This document shows positions 8,667 to 18,060 of a stretch of 64,000 nt of DNA, piece after piece. The DNA is from Methylobacterium sp. NMS14P (GTDB lineage: Bacteria > Pseudomonadota > Alphaproteobacteria > Rhizobiales > Beijerinckiaceae), in NCBI RefSeq assembly GCF_028583545.1, contig NZ_CP087106.1, positions 434,001-498,000 of the forward strand. The letters run 5' to 3'. A model generated the notes under the pieces. The model was not told the origin of the DNA. It was given only the letters and a program-made list of their open reading frames with translations, and searched no databases. The position numbers and the translations under genes are program-made. Within the stretch, counting starts at the first letter, position 1, and every line of letters starts with the position of its first letter.

Positions 8667-10041
8667 CCTCCTGCGCTCCACCACCCTACGGTGGGCTCTG
8701 GGGATCGCCTTGTGGTCGGTGCTTCTCGCCCTGACGATGTTCGCCTTCATCTACTGGCAGACGGCAGCCTACCTGCGGGAGGAACTCGCCGAGACCCTGC
8801 GGCTCGAAGTCCGCGCGGCCGCGGCCGACCCCGCCGCCACGGCGCTGCGGGTGGATACGTGGACTGCGATGGACCCCCACGCGCGGCACTACGGCGGCGT
8901 CTTCTCGCCGGACGGCGTCCGCCGCGCGGGCAACCTCGATGCGATGCCGAAGGGTCTGCCGCGGGACGGGGACGCCTACCGGGTGAACGCCACGGTGGAG
9001 GTCGGGGGCCGCAGCCTCGCCGACGAGATCTGGGCGGCGGCCCTGTCGCTGCCAGGCGGCGGCACGGTGGTGATCGCCCACGACACCGACGACATCGACC
9101 GGGTGCGGGTCACAACCCTGCGGGCGCTCGGCCTCGGCCTGCTGCCGATGCTGGCGCTCTCTGGGATCGGCGGCCTCGTCCTCGCCCGCCGGGGCCGCAG
9201 GCGGTTCGCCGCCACCGAGGTGGCGCTCGCCGAGGTGATGCGCGGTAACCTCGGCAAGCGCCTGCCGGTCGGAGGCCGAGGCGACGAGTTCGACCGCCTT
9301 GCCGCCAACGTGAACCGCATGCTCGACGAGATCGAGCAACTCATGGGCGAAGTCCGCAGCGTCGGCGATGCCGTCGCCCACGACCTGCGCACGCCGTTAA
9401 CCCGCCTGCGGGCCCGGCTGGAACGCAGCCGGGCGCAGGCGCGAACGGTGGCGGAGTTCCACGAGGCGATTGATCAGGGCCTCGCCTGGATCGACCAGAC
9501 ACTCGCGATGGTGACGGCCGTGCTTCGGATCGGCGCGATGGAGGAGGGCCGCCGGACCGCCTTCGCGCCGGTCGACCTCGGGGAGGTCGCCGCTGCGGCG
9601 GTCGACTTCTTCGAGCCGGTGGCTGAAGAGAGGGGCGTCCAACTCGTCCTGTCGGCGGTGGGGCCTTGCACCGTCCACGGCGACCGGGACCTCTGCTTCG
9701 AGGCCCTGTCGAACCTCATCGACAACGCCGTGAAGTTCACGCCCCCCGGAGGGACAGTCCGCGTCGCGGTCGCCTGTACCGGCCAATTCGTCGAGGTGGC
9801 CGTGGAGGATACCGGCCCAGGCCTGCCGGCGAGCGAGCACGACAAAGTCTTCCGCCGCTTCTACCGCGCCGAGATGTCCCGCCAGACCCCCGGCAACGGA
9901 CTTGGCCTCAGCCTGGTCGCCGCCATCGCCAAGCTTCACGCCGCAAGCGTGAATATTTGTGCAGCGGAAGAGGGTGGTTGCCGTTTCGCGATGATTTTCT
10001 CGAAGTTGGCCACCGATGGCCACACGTTTTCTGCTTATTAG
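8659..10041 (+). CDS. Membrane sensor histidine kinase, partner of 7989
   Basis: 460 aa. Two membrane segments (about 13-33 and 155-177) enclose a periplasmic sensor loop. A HAMP linker (about 180-232) leads to the phosphoacceptor helix AVAHDLRTPLTRLRARLE with H241. The ATPase domain has N-box LSNLIDNAVKFTPPGG and G-boxes DTGPGLP and GNGLGLSLVAAI. It probably senses a periplasmic metal and phosphorylates the upstream regulator. The ligand is unknown, and no His/Cys-rich metal motif is obvious in the loop. Confidence 0.92.
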   Translation: MNDLLRSTTLRWALGIALWSVLLALTMFAFIYWQTAAYLREELAETLRLEVRAAAADPAATALRVDTWTAMDPHARHYGGVFSPDGVRRAGNLDAMPKGLPRDGDAYRVNATVEVGGRSLADEIWAAALSLPGGGTVVIAHDTDDIDRVRVTTLRALGLGLLPMLALSGIGGLVLARRGRRRFAATEVALAEVMRGNLGKRLPVGGRGDEFDRLAANVNRMLDEIEQLMGEVRSVGDAVAHDLRTPLTRLRARLERSRAQARTVAEFHEAIDQGLAWIDQTLAMVTAVLRIGAMEEGRRTAFAPVDLGEVAAAAVDFFEPVAEERGVQLVLSAVGPCTVHGDRDLCFEALSNLIDNAVKFTPPGGTVRVAVACTGQFVEVAVEDTGPGLPASEHDKVFRRFYRAEMSRQTPGNGLGLSLVAAIAKLHAASVNICAAEEGGCRFAMIFSKLATDGHTFSAY

Positions 10042-10478
10042 ATGACTTCAAGAATACGTCCGATTGTTACTTATTGAATGGGCTTCTGGCCTCTGATTAC
10101 TGATTTATCAGCCGAAGGGCTAGCGTATCGAAAAGCGTCGCGGCACGTCCGCTTCTATGTCTATGCCAGTCGAAAGCGGAAAGTCTCGAATCCACCCATC
10201 TGAGACGTTCGTCCGGGCACTGGGCGGCGGCAGATGCTGGCCGGAAGCGGAATGGCTGCTTCGGAGTAAATGCGTCGGATAAGCGGACAGCCGGCTGCCG
10301 CCTCGCCCAAGGCAGCTCCTCGCGGATCTGGAAGCCGCGTCGAATAGCAAAACGCGCCGACTAGTTCCGGTCAGGCCGGACGTTTGAGGAGCAGACCATG
10401 GCACCGAGCGCGAGAAGAGCACCATGTCTCAGCCGATTCATGTTAGAACTGAACCTAGCTGGTCCAAAAAATCGAATT
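10042..10478. other. Gene-poor interval with dispersed repeat copy B (10238-10266)
   Basis: No supported gene. Bases 10238-10266 repeat the dispersed core (GGCCGGAAGCGGAATGGCTG then CTTCGGAG), with two substitutions relative to copy A at 1622. The minus-strand open frame across the interval has no RBS and no recognisable features. Confidence 0.55.
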
Positions 10479-11054
10479 TTAACTGCTGGTCGGGAGAAGA
10501 CCGCTGGCACGGTAGCCGGCGATGATATCGTCGTACACGGCTATATCCGCACGCGATCGAGCGACGACCTGTGCGCCGCCGACGGCCGCAAAGATCGCCC
10601 GCGCCCGCTGTTCGACTGCGGGGGTCTCTAACCTTGGATTAGCGGCCCTCAGGACCTTCGCCAACCAAGTGACTTGAACGTCCGCGAAGGTGCGAACCTC
10701 CGCCTGAACCTGCTTGGGAAGGTCGTCATGCTCCGCGGCCATGAAGCCGCATAGACACATCCGGTTGTCGTTCTCTAATGCTCTCCGAAACAGTGCTGGA
10801 TACTGCGCGAGGCAGGCTGCTGGATCCTGGGTCTCCGTCCAGAGCCGCTCAAGGCGCTCCCTGGAATCTTCCCAGTAGCGCTTGGCTACCGCCGAGCCGA
10901 GGTCGGCCTTGCTGGGGAAGTAATAATGGATGCTGGCGCTCTTTATCCCCACCTCTGCCGCAAGGTCTCGGAAGTTCAAGCCAGCGTAGCCGTGTGCTTG
11001 GGCGGTCGCACGCGCAGCCGCCAGGATCGCTTCTCGCCTATCCATCGTCATCAT
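10479..11054 (-). CDS. TetR-family repressor of the divergent amidase gene
   Basis: 191 aa. The N-terminal helix-turn-helix reads GYAGLNFRDLAAEVGIKSAS followed by IHYYFPSKADL, the classic TetR recognition region. The C-terminal ligand domain contains NRMCLCGFMAAEHDDLP, a pattern common in TetR proteins with a reactive or small ligand pocket. It diverges from the amidase gene. Two related 18-bp sites lie between them, so it probably represses both itself and the amidase genes. Confidence 0.85.
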   Translation of the reverse strand: MMTMDRREAILAAARATAQAHGYAGLNFRDLAAEVGIKSASIHYYFPSKADLGSAVAKRYWEDSRERLERLWTETQDPAACLAQYPALFRRALENDNRMCLCGFMAAEHDDLPKQVQAEVRTFADVQVTWLAKVLRAANPRLETPAVEQRARAIFAAVGGAQVVARSRADIAVYDDIIAGYRASGLLPTSS

Positions 11055-11063
11055 CGAAAAACC

Positions 11064-11081
11064 TGACCAAGTGACAGATAG
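11064..11081. promoter_or_regulatory. Candidate TetR operator, site 1
   Basis: TGACCAAGTGACAGATAG sits ten bases before the TetR start codon. It matches site 2 at 11115 through AAGTGRCAGATAG and has a weaker left arm. Confidence 0.55.
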
Positions 11082-11114
11082 GGCTTGACGATGCCAATGA
11101 ACACGATTCTCTAC

Positions 11115-11132
11115 CTATCAAGTGGCAGATAG
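11115..11132. promoter_or_regulatory. Candidate TetR operator, site 2
   Basis: CTATCAAGTGGCAGATAG has perfect CTATC/GATAG arms. It lies 42 bp upstream of the amidase start, where it would block that promoter. Confidence 0.6.
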
Positions 11133-11173
11133 AGGGATCGCCATTCGGCGAGCCGCTCCCTATGGAGGTCGAT

Positions 11174-12586
11174 ATGGATGCTGATGACCTCACAATGTCG
11201 GATGCAACGACGCTGGCTTCCCTAGTGCGGTCGCGCCAAGTCTCTCCGGTAGAGGTCGTCGAGGCGCACCTTGCTCGCATCGCAGCGGTCAACCCTCGGC
11301 TGAACGCCATCGTCACCTTGCCCGCTGAACAGGCGCTCGTCGCCGCAAGGGCCGCGGAGATCGCGGTTATGGCTGGAGCCGAACTCGGACCGCTTCATGG
11401 CGTCCCATTCACCGTCAAGGATTCCCTCGATACCGCCGATGTGCCGACGCAGCGCGGCTCGCACCTTTTCGCGGGTCGGGTCCCCCAAACGGACGCAACC
11501 AGCGTCGCACGCTTCAAGAGGGCCGGGGCAATCCTTCTGGCGAAGACGAATCCCCCGGAGTTTGCCTTCTGGACCGAGACCGACAACCTGCTGACCGGGC
11601 GCACAAATAATCCGTGGGACCTCGGGCGTACACCGGGCGGGTCGAGCGGAGGCGAGTCGGCCGCCATCGCCGCAGGAATGTCGCCAGTCGGCATCGGTAG
11701 CGATGTGGCGATATCGGTGCGGGGCCCCTCCGCCCATACCGGCATCGTCGCCATCAAGCCAACCCACGGGCGCATCCCACTCACCGGACATTGGCCGCAG
11801 GTGCCTCGCCGCTTCTGGCATATCGGCCCGATGGCACGGAGCGTCCGCGACGTCGCGCTCGCCTACGGGATCATGGCCGGTCCTGACGGCGTGGACGGCT
11901 ACGCAACACACTCGCAGGGCTTCGACCTGGGGATTAGCGCCGATGTCGGAAGGCAAATCCGGATCGGCTGGCTCACGGAACACGGCTTTGGGCCGGTCGC
12001 ACCGGAGGTCGCCACGACGGTGGAAGCTGCCGCGCGTCGCCTGCAAGAGCTGGGATGCGCTGTCGAGCCGGTGCGCATCCCAACGCTGGAGGCGAGCGAC
12101 GGCGTTGCGATCTCCGGAGCTCTGTTCGGCGCCGAGGTCAAGCCGGAGTTCAGGCGTGTCACGGAGAGCTGGCATGGACCGCTCTTCAGGACCAGCGAAG
12201 CCGTTCTCTGCAGATCGGATGTTACCTCGGCCGAGTATGTGCAGGCCCATCAAGCCGTCGAACGGTTGAGGGATGCCTTCGTCGAGTATTTCGAGCGCTA
12301 CGACGTTCTCCTCTGCCCAGTGACGCCCGTGCCCGCGACGCCGCATGGGCTCGCCGAGCTAGTCATCGGTGGCCGGACCGTCCCTGCTCGGCATATCGTG
12401 AGCGCTACGGTACCCTTCAACCTAACCGGCCTGCCGGCGATGACACTCCGGTTCGGGACGAGCGCCGAAGGACTGCCGGTCGGCGTGCAGCTCGTCTCCA
12501 GATGGTTCGCGGAGTCCACAATTCTGCGTCTCGCGGCACAGCTTGAGAGCGTGAGCGAATTCAGGGACGTGCGCCCATCCCTCTGA
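11174..12586 (+). CDS. Amidase-signature family hydrolase
   Basis: 470 aa, cytoplasmic. It hydrolyses an amide to acid plus ammonia through a Ser-cisSer-Lys triad. K82 (PFTVKD), S157 (PGGSSGGE) and S181 (AISVR) are spaced 75 and 24 residues apart, the same as the FAAH/amidase-signature triad. The usual GG before the nucleophile (GSDxGGSIR) is replaced by AI (GSDVAISVRGPS), which changes the oxyanion loop. GGAGG at 11164-11168 picks the second ATG at 11174. It is the first plus-strand gene of the catabolic island and probably opens or deamidates an intermediate. The substrate is unknown. Confidence 0.85.
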   Translation: MDADDLTMSDATTLASLVRSRQVSPVEVVEAHLARIAAVNPRLNAIVTLPAEQALVAARAAEIAVMAGAELGPLHGVPFTVKDSLDTADVPTQRGSHLFAGRVPQTDATSVARFKRAGAILLAKTNPPEFAFWTETDNLLTGRTNNPWDLGRTPGGSSGGESAAIAAGMSPVGIGSDVAISVRGPSAHTGIVAIKPTHGRIPLTGHWPQVPRRFWHIGPMARSVRDVALAYGIMAGPDGVDGYATHSQGFDLGISADVGRQIRIGWLTEHGFGPVAPEVATTVEAAARRLQELGCAVEPVRIPTLEASDGVAISGALFGAEVKPEFRRVTESWHGPLFRTSEAVLCRSDVTSAEYVQAHQAVERLRDAFVEYFERYDVLLCPVTPVPATPHGLAELVIGGRTVPARHIVSATVPFNLTGLPAMTLRFGTSAEGLPVGVQLVSRWFAESTILRLAAQLESVSEFRDVRPSL

Positions 12587-12708
12587 GGCCTCGGCAACGC
12601 GGGGATGCGTGTGACTGACGCGGCATCAATGAGCTCGGCATCAGCGCCGTGGCACGACATAGGCGGGCCCTGTCGCTCACGGGCCCAATTCATAACAGGA
12701 GCACGGAC

Positions 12709-13566
12709 ATGGACATTGGCTTCATAGGGCTCGGCGCGATGGGCCGCGCGATGGCGCGGAACTTGGCGGCAGGCGGCCACGCGGTGAAGGCCTGGAATAG
12801 ATCGGGCGGTGCGGTCGAAGGCGTCGACATGGTTACCTCCCCGGCTGAGGCATTCCAGGCGGATGCTGTGATGACGATGCTGTCCGACGACGACGCCATC
12901 CGCAGCGTCGTGCTGGACCCAGGCCTCCTCCACGCAGCCAGCCGCGGACCGGTGCACGTGGTCTGCTCGACCATATCCGTGGCGTTCGCTCGGGAACTCG
13001 TCGCGGCGCACACGGCCGCCGGGCTCGGCTTCGTGTCCGCGCCGGTGCTCGGCCGCCCGGACGTTGCCGCAAGGGGCGAATTGAACGTGCTGGCTGGGGG
13101 CCCACCTGGGGTGGTCGATAAGGTCCGTCCGATCCTGGAGGTGATCGGCGGCCGAATCTGGGACATGGGACCGGAGGCGCCGACCGCCAACGCCGCCAAG
13201 ATCGCCTGCAATATGATGATCACCATGGCCATCGAGGCCATGGCGGAGGCTGTCGTACTCACCGAAGCGAACGGCCTCGCCCGAGATCATTTCTTCGAGT
13301 TGATCCTCGGTACCCTATTCGGAAGCCGCTCCTATCAGGTCTACTCGGCGAATATCGCCGCTGGTACCTACGAGCCGGGCTTCAAGGCTACTCTCGGTTT
13401 CAAGGACCTCCGCCTCGCCATGGCGGCGGCCGAGCAGGTCGGCCGGCATCTGCCGATGCTTGAGGCGGTTCATCGGCGCATGGCGGAGACGGTCCAGGCC
13501 GGGCTCGGGGAGCGGGATTGGTCCGCGATGGCCGAGTTCACGATCAACGGAGGCCGTCAGAGTTGA
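12709..13566 (+). CDS. 3-hydroxyisobutyrate dehydrogenase-family oxidoreductase
   Basis: 285 aa. The N-terminal Rossmann fold has GFIGLGAMG (nucleotide-binding GxGxMG). Next come the substrate loop VVCSTISVAFARELVAAHTA with FVSAPVLGRPDVAARGELNV, and the catalytic Lys K164 in NAAKIACNMM. The C-terminal half is all-helical. The family oxidises beta-hydroxyacids, or reduces the semialdehydes or keto acids, with NAD(P). AGGA eight bases upstream of 12709 fixes the start. It sits between the amidase and EthD genes and may make the beta-keto acid used by the BKACE at 19688. Exact substrate unknown. Confidence 0.85.
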   Translation: MDIGFIGLGAMGRAMARNLAAGGHAVKAWNRSGGAVEGVDMVTSPAEAFQADAVMTMLSDDDAIRSVVLDPGLLHAASRGPVHVVCSTISVAFARELVAAHTAAGLGFVSAPVLGRPDVAARGELNVLAGGPPGVVDKVRPILEVIGGRIWDMGPEAPTANAAKIACNMMITMAIEAMAEAVVLTEANGLARDHFFELILGTLFGSRSYQVYSANIAAGTYEPGFKATLGFKDLRLAMAAAEQVGRHLPMLEAVHRRMAETVQAGLGERDWSAMAEFTINGGRQS

Positions 13567-13648
13567 GCAGTTTGTTGGCTCGGTCGCCGGTACGACGCGG
13601 ACATCAGGCTTGCAGACACGTGCCTGGTACGATGAATGAGAGGCATCA

Positions 13649-13963
13649 ATGACGAGGATGATTGTAGTCTGTGAAGGTAACGCAGGCACGCGCTTCGATC
13701 GCGAGTACTACGCCACCAAGCACCTCGCATTGGCATTGGAGTGTTGGGGCCAGTATGGGCTCGAAGCCGCTGACGCGTTCTTTCCTGCCGGCGAGGGTGA
13801 CGGATGGCTCTCGGTGGGTGTCTATCGGTTCCGTGAGCCCGGTGATGTCGATGCAGCGCTCGCTGCACCTGAAACGGAACGCGTAATGGCGGACGTGAAG
13901 AACTTCACGGATGCGACGGTCGTACTGCGCAGCAAGTTTTGTCCGAACTCGTCGCCAGAATGA
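13649..13963 (+). CDS. EthD-domain small protein
   Basis: 104 aa. The whole protein looks like one EthD/dimeric alpha-beta barrel domain: a first strand MIVVCEGNAGTRFDREYY with KHLALAL (the Y-x-x-x-H signature), a GLEAADAFFP loop and the last strand ATVVLRSK. Such proteins accompany degradative oxygenases and dehydrogenases and may bind or isomerise intermediates. AGAGG lies upstream of the ATG. It is the third gene of the plus-strand catabolic set. Confidence 0.7.
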   Translation: MTRMIVVCEGNAGTRFDREYYATKHLALALECWGQYGLEAADAFFPAGEGDGWLSVGVYRFREPGDVDAALAAPETERVMADVKNFTDATVVLRSKFCPNSSPE

Positions 13964-14244
13964 TCTGCATCATCGCTCGAGCGTCTTTCAACGCCGAACC
14001 GGCATCCACTTCGGCGGAAGAAGCGCAAGGCACGGAAGCGAAAGTAATTTGTCGTACGCGACCGACCCATGCATCCCTATCTATGACTCTGTTTCCGGTG
14101 GGCACATGCCTATTATGAAAGACGTACACTCAGTGAGCGCCTTATTCGCATTCTGACGGGACTGATTGCGACCATCGGCAGCCCAGGGATTGCGTGCAAG
14201 TAACCCAGAGCATCTCCTTTGCGGCGAGCAGATCGTACGCGAGC

Positions 14245-14742
14245 TCAGGCGTCCGGCGTAATCGACACCCCCGTCAACGCGGCCATGCCCTCAGCCGCGC
14301 GCCGGATGGCAGCGATGATCCCGTCATAGCCGGTGCATCGACAGAGATTGCCGTTGAGCCCGCGCCGGATCTCGGCCTCGCTCGGATCCGGGTTCGATCG
14401 CAGCAGTTCCGCGGCGGTCAACACCATGCCGGTCGTGCAGAAGCCGCACTGGAACCCGTTCTCGGCCACGAAAGCCGCCTGGATCGCGGTGAGGTCGTCG
14501 ATCCCCTCGATCGTGGTGATCGATTGCCCCTCGGCCGATAGCGCGAGGATCATGCAGGATTTCACCACCGCGCCGCCGAGCCGAAGCGTGCAGGCTCCAC
14601 AATCGCCGGTGTGGCACCCGATCCGCGTGCCCTTCAGGTCGAGGAGGTCGCGGATCATCTCGACGAGGAGAAGGCGTGGATCAATCTCCCGATCGAATGC
14701 CTCGCCATTGATCACGCATCGCAGGCGCGTGTCGCCATTCAT
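14245..14742 (-). CDS. Molybdenum hydroxylase small subunit, [2Fe-2S] (CoxS-like)
   Basis: 165 aa. It has a plant-type ferredoxin cluster motif (GCHTGDCGACTLRLGG plus the following Cys) and a second helical cluster domain (CGFCTTGMVL and CRCTGYDGI). It passes electrons from the molybdenum site to the FAD subunit. GGGAG seven bases upstream supports the ATG at 14740-14742, which overlaps the stop of the FAD subunit (ATGA). It is the last gene of the long minus-strand catabolic operon. Confidence 0.92.
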   Translation of the reverse strand: MNGDTRLRCVINGEAFDREIDPRLLLVEMIRDLLDLKGTRIGCHTGDCGACTLRLGGAVVKSCMILALSAEGQSITTIEGIDDLTAIQAAFVAENGFQCGFCTTGMVLTAAELLRSNPDPSEAEIRRGLNGNLCRCTGYDGIIAAIRRAAEGMAALTGVSITPDA

Positions 14743-15590
14743 CGGCATGCTCCCACGACCATCTCGACGGCACGCGCGGCCATCCGGCTCGCGACGGCCC
14801 GGCGATAGCCGGGACCGGCCAATTCGTCCGCCCACTCCGTCCGCATCCGTGTCGTCGCCGCTCGAGCAAACGCCGCTATGTGATCCGGGCCGAGCGACAC
14901 ACCCTCGTCCGACTCCGCCACGATGGGGGTGGGCGCCGCCCCCGCGATGCAGAGGCGCAGGCGTGGTCCGTCCTCCGTGTCCGCGATCAAGCAGGAGGCG
15001 GTGACGATGGGCCAGGAACTCGTGCCGTGCTTGAGCTTGAGGTAAGCGCTCGCGCCGACGCGCCTGGCCGCCGGCACCAGGAACTCGCAGACGAGTTCGT
15101 CGGCTTGACGATCCGTGCGGAAGGCATCACGGAGAAAGGCCGCGATCGGCACGATCCGCTCGCTGCGGGAGGAGACGAGGCGGACTCGCGCCTGGAGCGC
15201 CGTCAAGCATCCCGGGCCGTCGGAGGCCGGGTTGGCGTAGCACACGGCGCCGCCGAGGGTCGCGAGGTTCCACAGGCCAGGGCCACCCGTGATCTCCCGC
15301 ACCATCGTCGCAAGGAGGGGCAGGCGGCGGCGGATCACGTCGCTTGCGGTGAGCGCCGCGTAGGTCGCCCGGGCTCCGATCGCGACGGTGTCGCCTCGGT
15401 CCACGATGCGATCGAGCCCGAGGCGGGCCGGATCGAGAACAAGGCTCGCCTCGTCTTCCCCCGCGAACAGAGCCGGGATGAGCACCGAGCCGCCGCCGAG
15501 CACCCGCGCTTGGCTCCCGGCCGTGGCGAGGATGGCAGCCGCCTCCGCCAGCGTGTCGGGCCGCTCGTAACGAAACCGGTGCCGGATCAT
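14739..15590 (-). CDS. Molybdenum hydroxylase medium subunit, FAD-binding (CoxM-like)
   Basis: 283 aa. It has the FAD-binding PCMH fold: FRYERPDTLAEAAAILA, ARVLGGGSVLIP (FAD pyrophosphate loop) and the second loop GGPGLWNLATLGGAVCYANP. A CO-dehydrogenase flavoprotein C-terminal domain follows. Its start and stop overlap the neighbouring subunit genes by four bases each (ATGA), a strictly coupled L-M-S gene order. Confidence 0.92.
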   Translation of the reverse strand: MIRHRFRYERPDTLAEAAAILATAGSQARVLGGGSVLIPALFAGEDEASLVLDPARLGLDRIVDRGDTVAIGARATYAALTASDVIRRRLPLLATMVREITGGPGLWNLATLGGAVCYANPASDGPGCLTALQARVRLVSSRSERIVPIAAFLRDAFRTDRQADELVCEFLVPAARRVGASAYLKLKHGTSSWPIVTASCLIADTEDGPRLRLCIAGAAPTPIVAESDEGVSLGPDHIAAFARAATTRMRTEWADELAGPGYRRAVASRMAARAVEMVVGACR

Positions 15591-17986
15591 ACGAGCGCCC
15601 CCTCGGTGAGCAGACGCAGCAGGCGCGGGGGCGTCGCCGGCACCGTCGTCACCCGGCCCGCCGCCGAACCGAGCGCGTCGCCGACGGCGTTCGTCATCGC
15701 GGCGAGGGCACCGCCGAGGCCCGACTCTCCTCCACCCTTCATGCCGAGCGGATGGAAGGGGCTCGGCGTCGACAGGTGGCCGACGCGGATGGGGGGCAGA
15801 TCGGTCGACCGTGGCAGGAGATAGCGCTTGAAGCGGTCGCTGATCTGCCGGCCGCCCGCCGCGTAGGTCAATTCCTCCCAGAGGGCGGCACCTACCCCCA
15901 TGGCGATGGCGCCCTTCAACTGCCCGGTCACGAGGGCGGGATTGACCATCACGCCGCAATCGTGGACCGCCGCTATGTCAAGGACGCCGATACGACCCGT
16001 GCCCGTGTCGAGTTCGATCGCGGCGGCGTGGATCGAGTACGGAAACGACGAGTAGGTCGCGATGCGCCCGGCCTCGTCCGGCTCAACGCGGATGTTGCGG
16101 GCGCGATAGCTCCGCGTTGCCTCCAGAGGTAGCTCGACGTCGGCGCCCACGGTGAAGGGATGGGTGTGTGCGCCGAGGGCAAGGGCGGCGAGGGTCACGC
16201 TGGCGCCTCCCGGCGCATGGGCGCTTCCCCCGGCGAAACGGATCGCGTCGGCCGGCGCCTGGAGCACGTTGCTGGCACAGACGGCCAGTTTGGCGCGCAG
16301 GTCGGTCGCGGCGAGGTGCGCCGCGGTTCCGCCGTACAGCAGCGCGCGGCTGCTGGCGTTGCCAGTGCCGACGGGCACACGATCGGTATCCCCCTGTACG
16401 ACGCGGATCGCAGTGGGTTCGAGCCCAAGAACGCTCGCGACGAGCTGTGCGATGCCGGTCTCGTTGCCGCTGCCCGGGGATGTGACGCCCAGCGCCACCT
16501 CGACATGGCCCATCGGCGACATGCGGATCGCCGCCGTCTCGAAGCCGCTCGGGAACGCGCCGGGTCGGGCGCCGCCTTCCGGGGTCAGTTCGCAGGCGAG
16601 GCCGATCCCGATGCGCCATTCGCCGCCGGCACGGGCGGCTTGCCGCGCGCGCCAGTCGTCGTAGCCGAACAGGTTCATCAGTTGTGCGAGCGCCTTCGGA
16701 TAGTCGCCGCTGTCGACGTTCAGGCCCGAGGGCAGGCGTCGCGGTAGGGCATCGGCACGCACGAGGTTGCGCGCCCGGAGCTGCGCCGGGTCGATCCCGA
16801 GGTGTCCGGCCAGGAGATCGACCGCCCGCTCCATGACGAGATTGGCGATCTCCTTGCCGTAGCCGCGGATCGGCTGCCAGGGCGCCTTGTTGGTCGCGAC
16901 GAGCGTTCCGGCGACGTCGATGGTCGGCACGTCGTACACCGTCGGGAAGACGGTTGCGGTGATCAGCGGCATCGTCCAGCCGTTGCCGGGGCCAATCGTC
17001 CCGACATCGGCCACGAACGTGTCGCGGAAGGCGAGGATGCGGCCCTCGAAGGTGGCAGCGATGGCGAAGCGGTGCGTCTGCTCGCGGCAGTGGCCCCGCA
17101 TGGTGTCGCGTCGGTTCTCGACATAGGCCACCGGACGTCCGAGGCGCCGGCTGAGCAGGCCGACGAGGACCTCCTCCGGATGCCCCGCCATCTTAAACCC
17201 GAAGGTGCCACCCGCCGGTGGGGCGACGACGCGCACGTCCGTCTCGTTCAAGCCGAGGGCGGTCGCCACCTGCCAGCGGGTCGTGTGCGGATTCTGCAGG
17301 GTGCCCGTCAAGGTCAAGCGCCCGAGCCGGCCGTCCCAATCCCCGACGTAGCACAGGGGCTCCATCGGGGCCGCCGTCGAGGGGTGTACCACGACCTCGC
17401 CCTCGACCGTCACGTCCGCCGCGCGCAGAACCGCGTCGATGTCGCCAGCCCGCACGTGGTCCGTGGCGACGACGTTCGAGCCCCAACAAGAATGGACGAT
17501 CGGCGCCCCATCGGCGAGCGCGGCCTCTGTCGTGAGAGCCGCCGGACGGATCTCATAGCTGACCTCGACCCGAGCTGCGGCGGCCTCCGCATCGTGCGGC
17601 GTCCGCGCCACGACAGCGGCGACGGGTTGTCCTGCGTAGGCCGTGGCTCCGACCGCGAGGCAGCGGCCGATGATCGGCCGATTGGCGTCCGGCCCCCGGA
17701 ACGGCAAGGCCGGCGGCATCGGCGCGCACAGGGTGGCGGCCTCGCTCCCGTCGATCACGGCGACGACGCCGGGCTCCGAGCTTGCCGCGTCGGCCTGCAC
17801 CGCGACGATCCGGGCGCAGGCATGAGGCGAGCGGACGAGCGCGACGAAGAGCGCGTCCCTCGGGATCAGGTCGGCGGTGTAGCGGACTTGTCCCGCCGTG
17901 AACGCCAGCCCGCCGAGCCGGGGCACCGACCGGCCGATCCAGCTTTCGGTAACCTCGGCATCCGAGGAGGATTGCGCCTCATCCAT
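15587..17986 (-). CDS. Molybdenum hydroxylase large catalytic subunit (XDH/CoxL family)
   Basis: 799 aa. An N-terminal a/b hammerhead domain (SVPRLGGLAFTAGQVRYTAD) precedes the molybdopterin-cytosine-dinucleotide domains, with GGTFGFKM, PIRGYGKEIANLVMER and the catalytic Glu E754 in KGGGESGLGG. The CO-dehydrogenase active-loop motif AYRCSFR is absent, so this is not a true CO dehydrogenase. It more likely hydroxylates an N-heteroaromatic ring or an aldehyde using water. Its operon partners (C-C hydrolase, cyclase, BKACE) point to ring degradation. Confidence 0.9.
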   Translation of the reverse strand: MDEAQSSSDAEVTESWIGRSVPRLGGLAFTAGQVRYTADLIPRDALFVALVRSPHACARIVAVQADAASSEPGVVAVIDGSEAATLCAPMPPALPFRGPDANRPIIGRCLAVGATAYAGQPVAAVVARTPHDAEAAAARVEVSYEIRPAALTTEAALADGAPIVHSCWGSNVVATDHVRAGDIDAVLRAADVTVEGEVVVHPSTAAPMEPLCYVGDWDGRLGRLTLTGTLQNPHTTRWQVATALGLNETDVRVVAPPAGGTFGFKMAGHPEEVLVGLLSRRLGRPVAYVENRRDTMRGHCREQTHRFAIAATFEGRILAFRDTFVADVGTIGPGNGWTMPLITATVFPTVYDVPTIDVAGTLVATNKAPWQPIRGYGKEIANLVMERAVDLLAGHLGIDPAQLRARNLVRADALPRRLPSGLNVDSGDYPKALAQLMNLFGYDDWRARQAARAGGEWRIGIGLACELTPEGGARPGAFPSGFETAAIRMSPMGHVEVALGVTSPGSGNETGIAQLVASVLGLEPTAIRVVQGDTDRVPVGTGNASSRALLYGGTAAHLAATDLRAKLAVCASNVLQAPADAIRFAGGSAHAPGGASVTLAALALGAHTHPFTVGADVELPLEATRSYRARNIRVEPDEAGRIATYSSFPYSIHAAAIELDTGTGRIGVLDIAAVHDCGVMVNPALVTGQLKGAIAMGVGAALWEELTYAAGGRQISDRFKRYLLPRSTDLPPIRVGHLSTPSPFHPLGMKGGGESGLGGALAAMTNAVGDALGSAAGRVTTVPATPPRLLRLLTEGALV

Positions 17987-18060
17987 CCCGTTCCTCCCGT
18001 TCCCTGCGGCCAGCGCGGCCGATGCCCTGACGTCACGATCCCGCGCGTGCGCCGCGGCCC

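Noticed and set aside
10120..10425. 101-codon minus-strand frame across the dispersed repeat
   Set aside because: It lies over repeat copy B, is Ser/Arg-rich and has no recognisable features.
15587..17986. True aerobic CO dehydrogenase (coxL)
   Set aside because: The AYRCSFR active-site loop of form I CoxL is absent, and the operon has no cox accessory genes but has ring-degradation genes.
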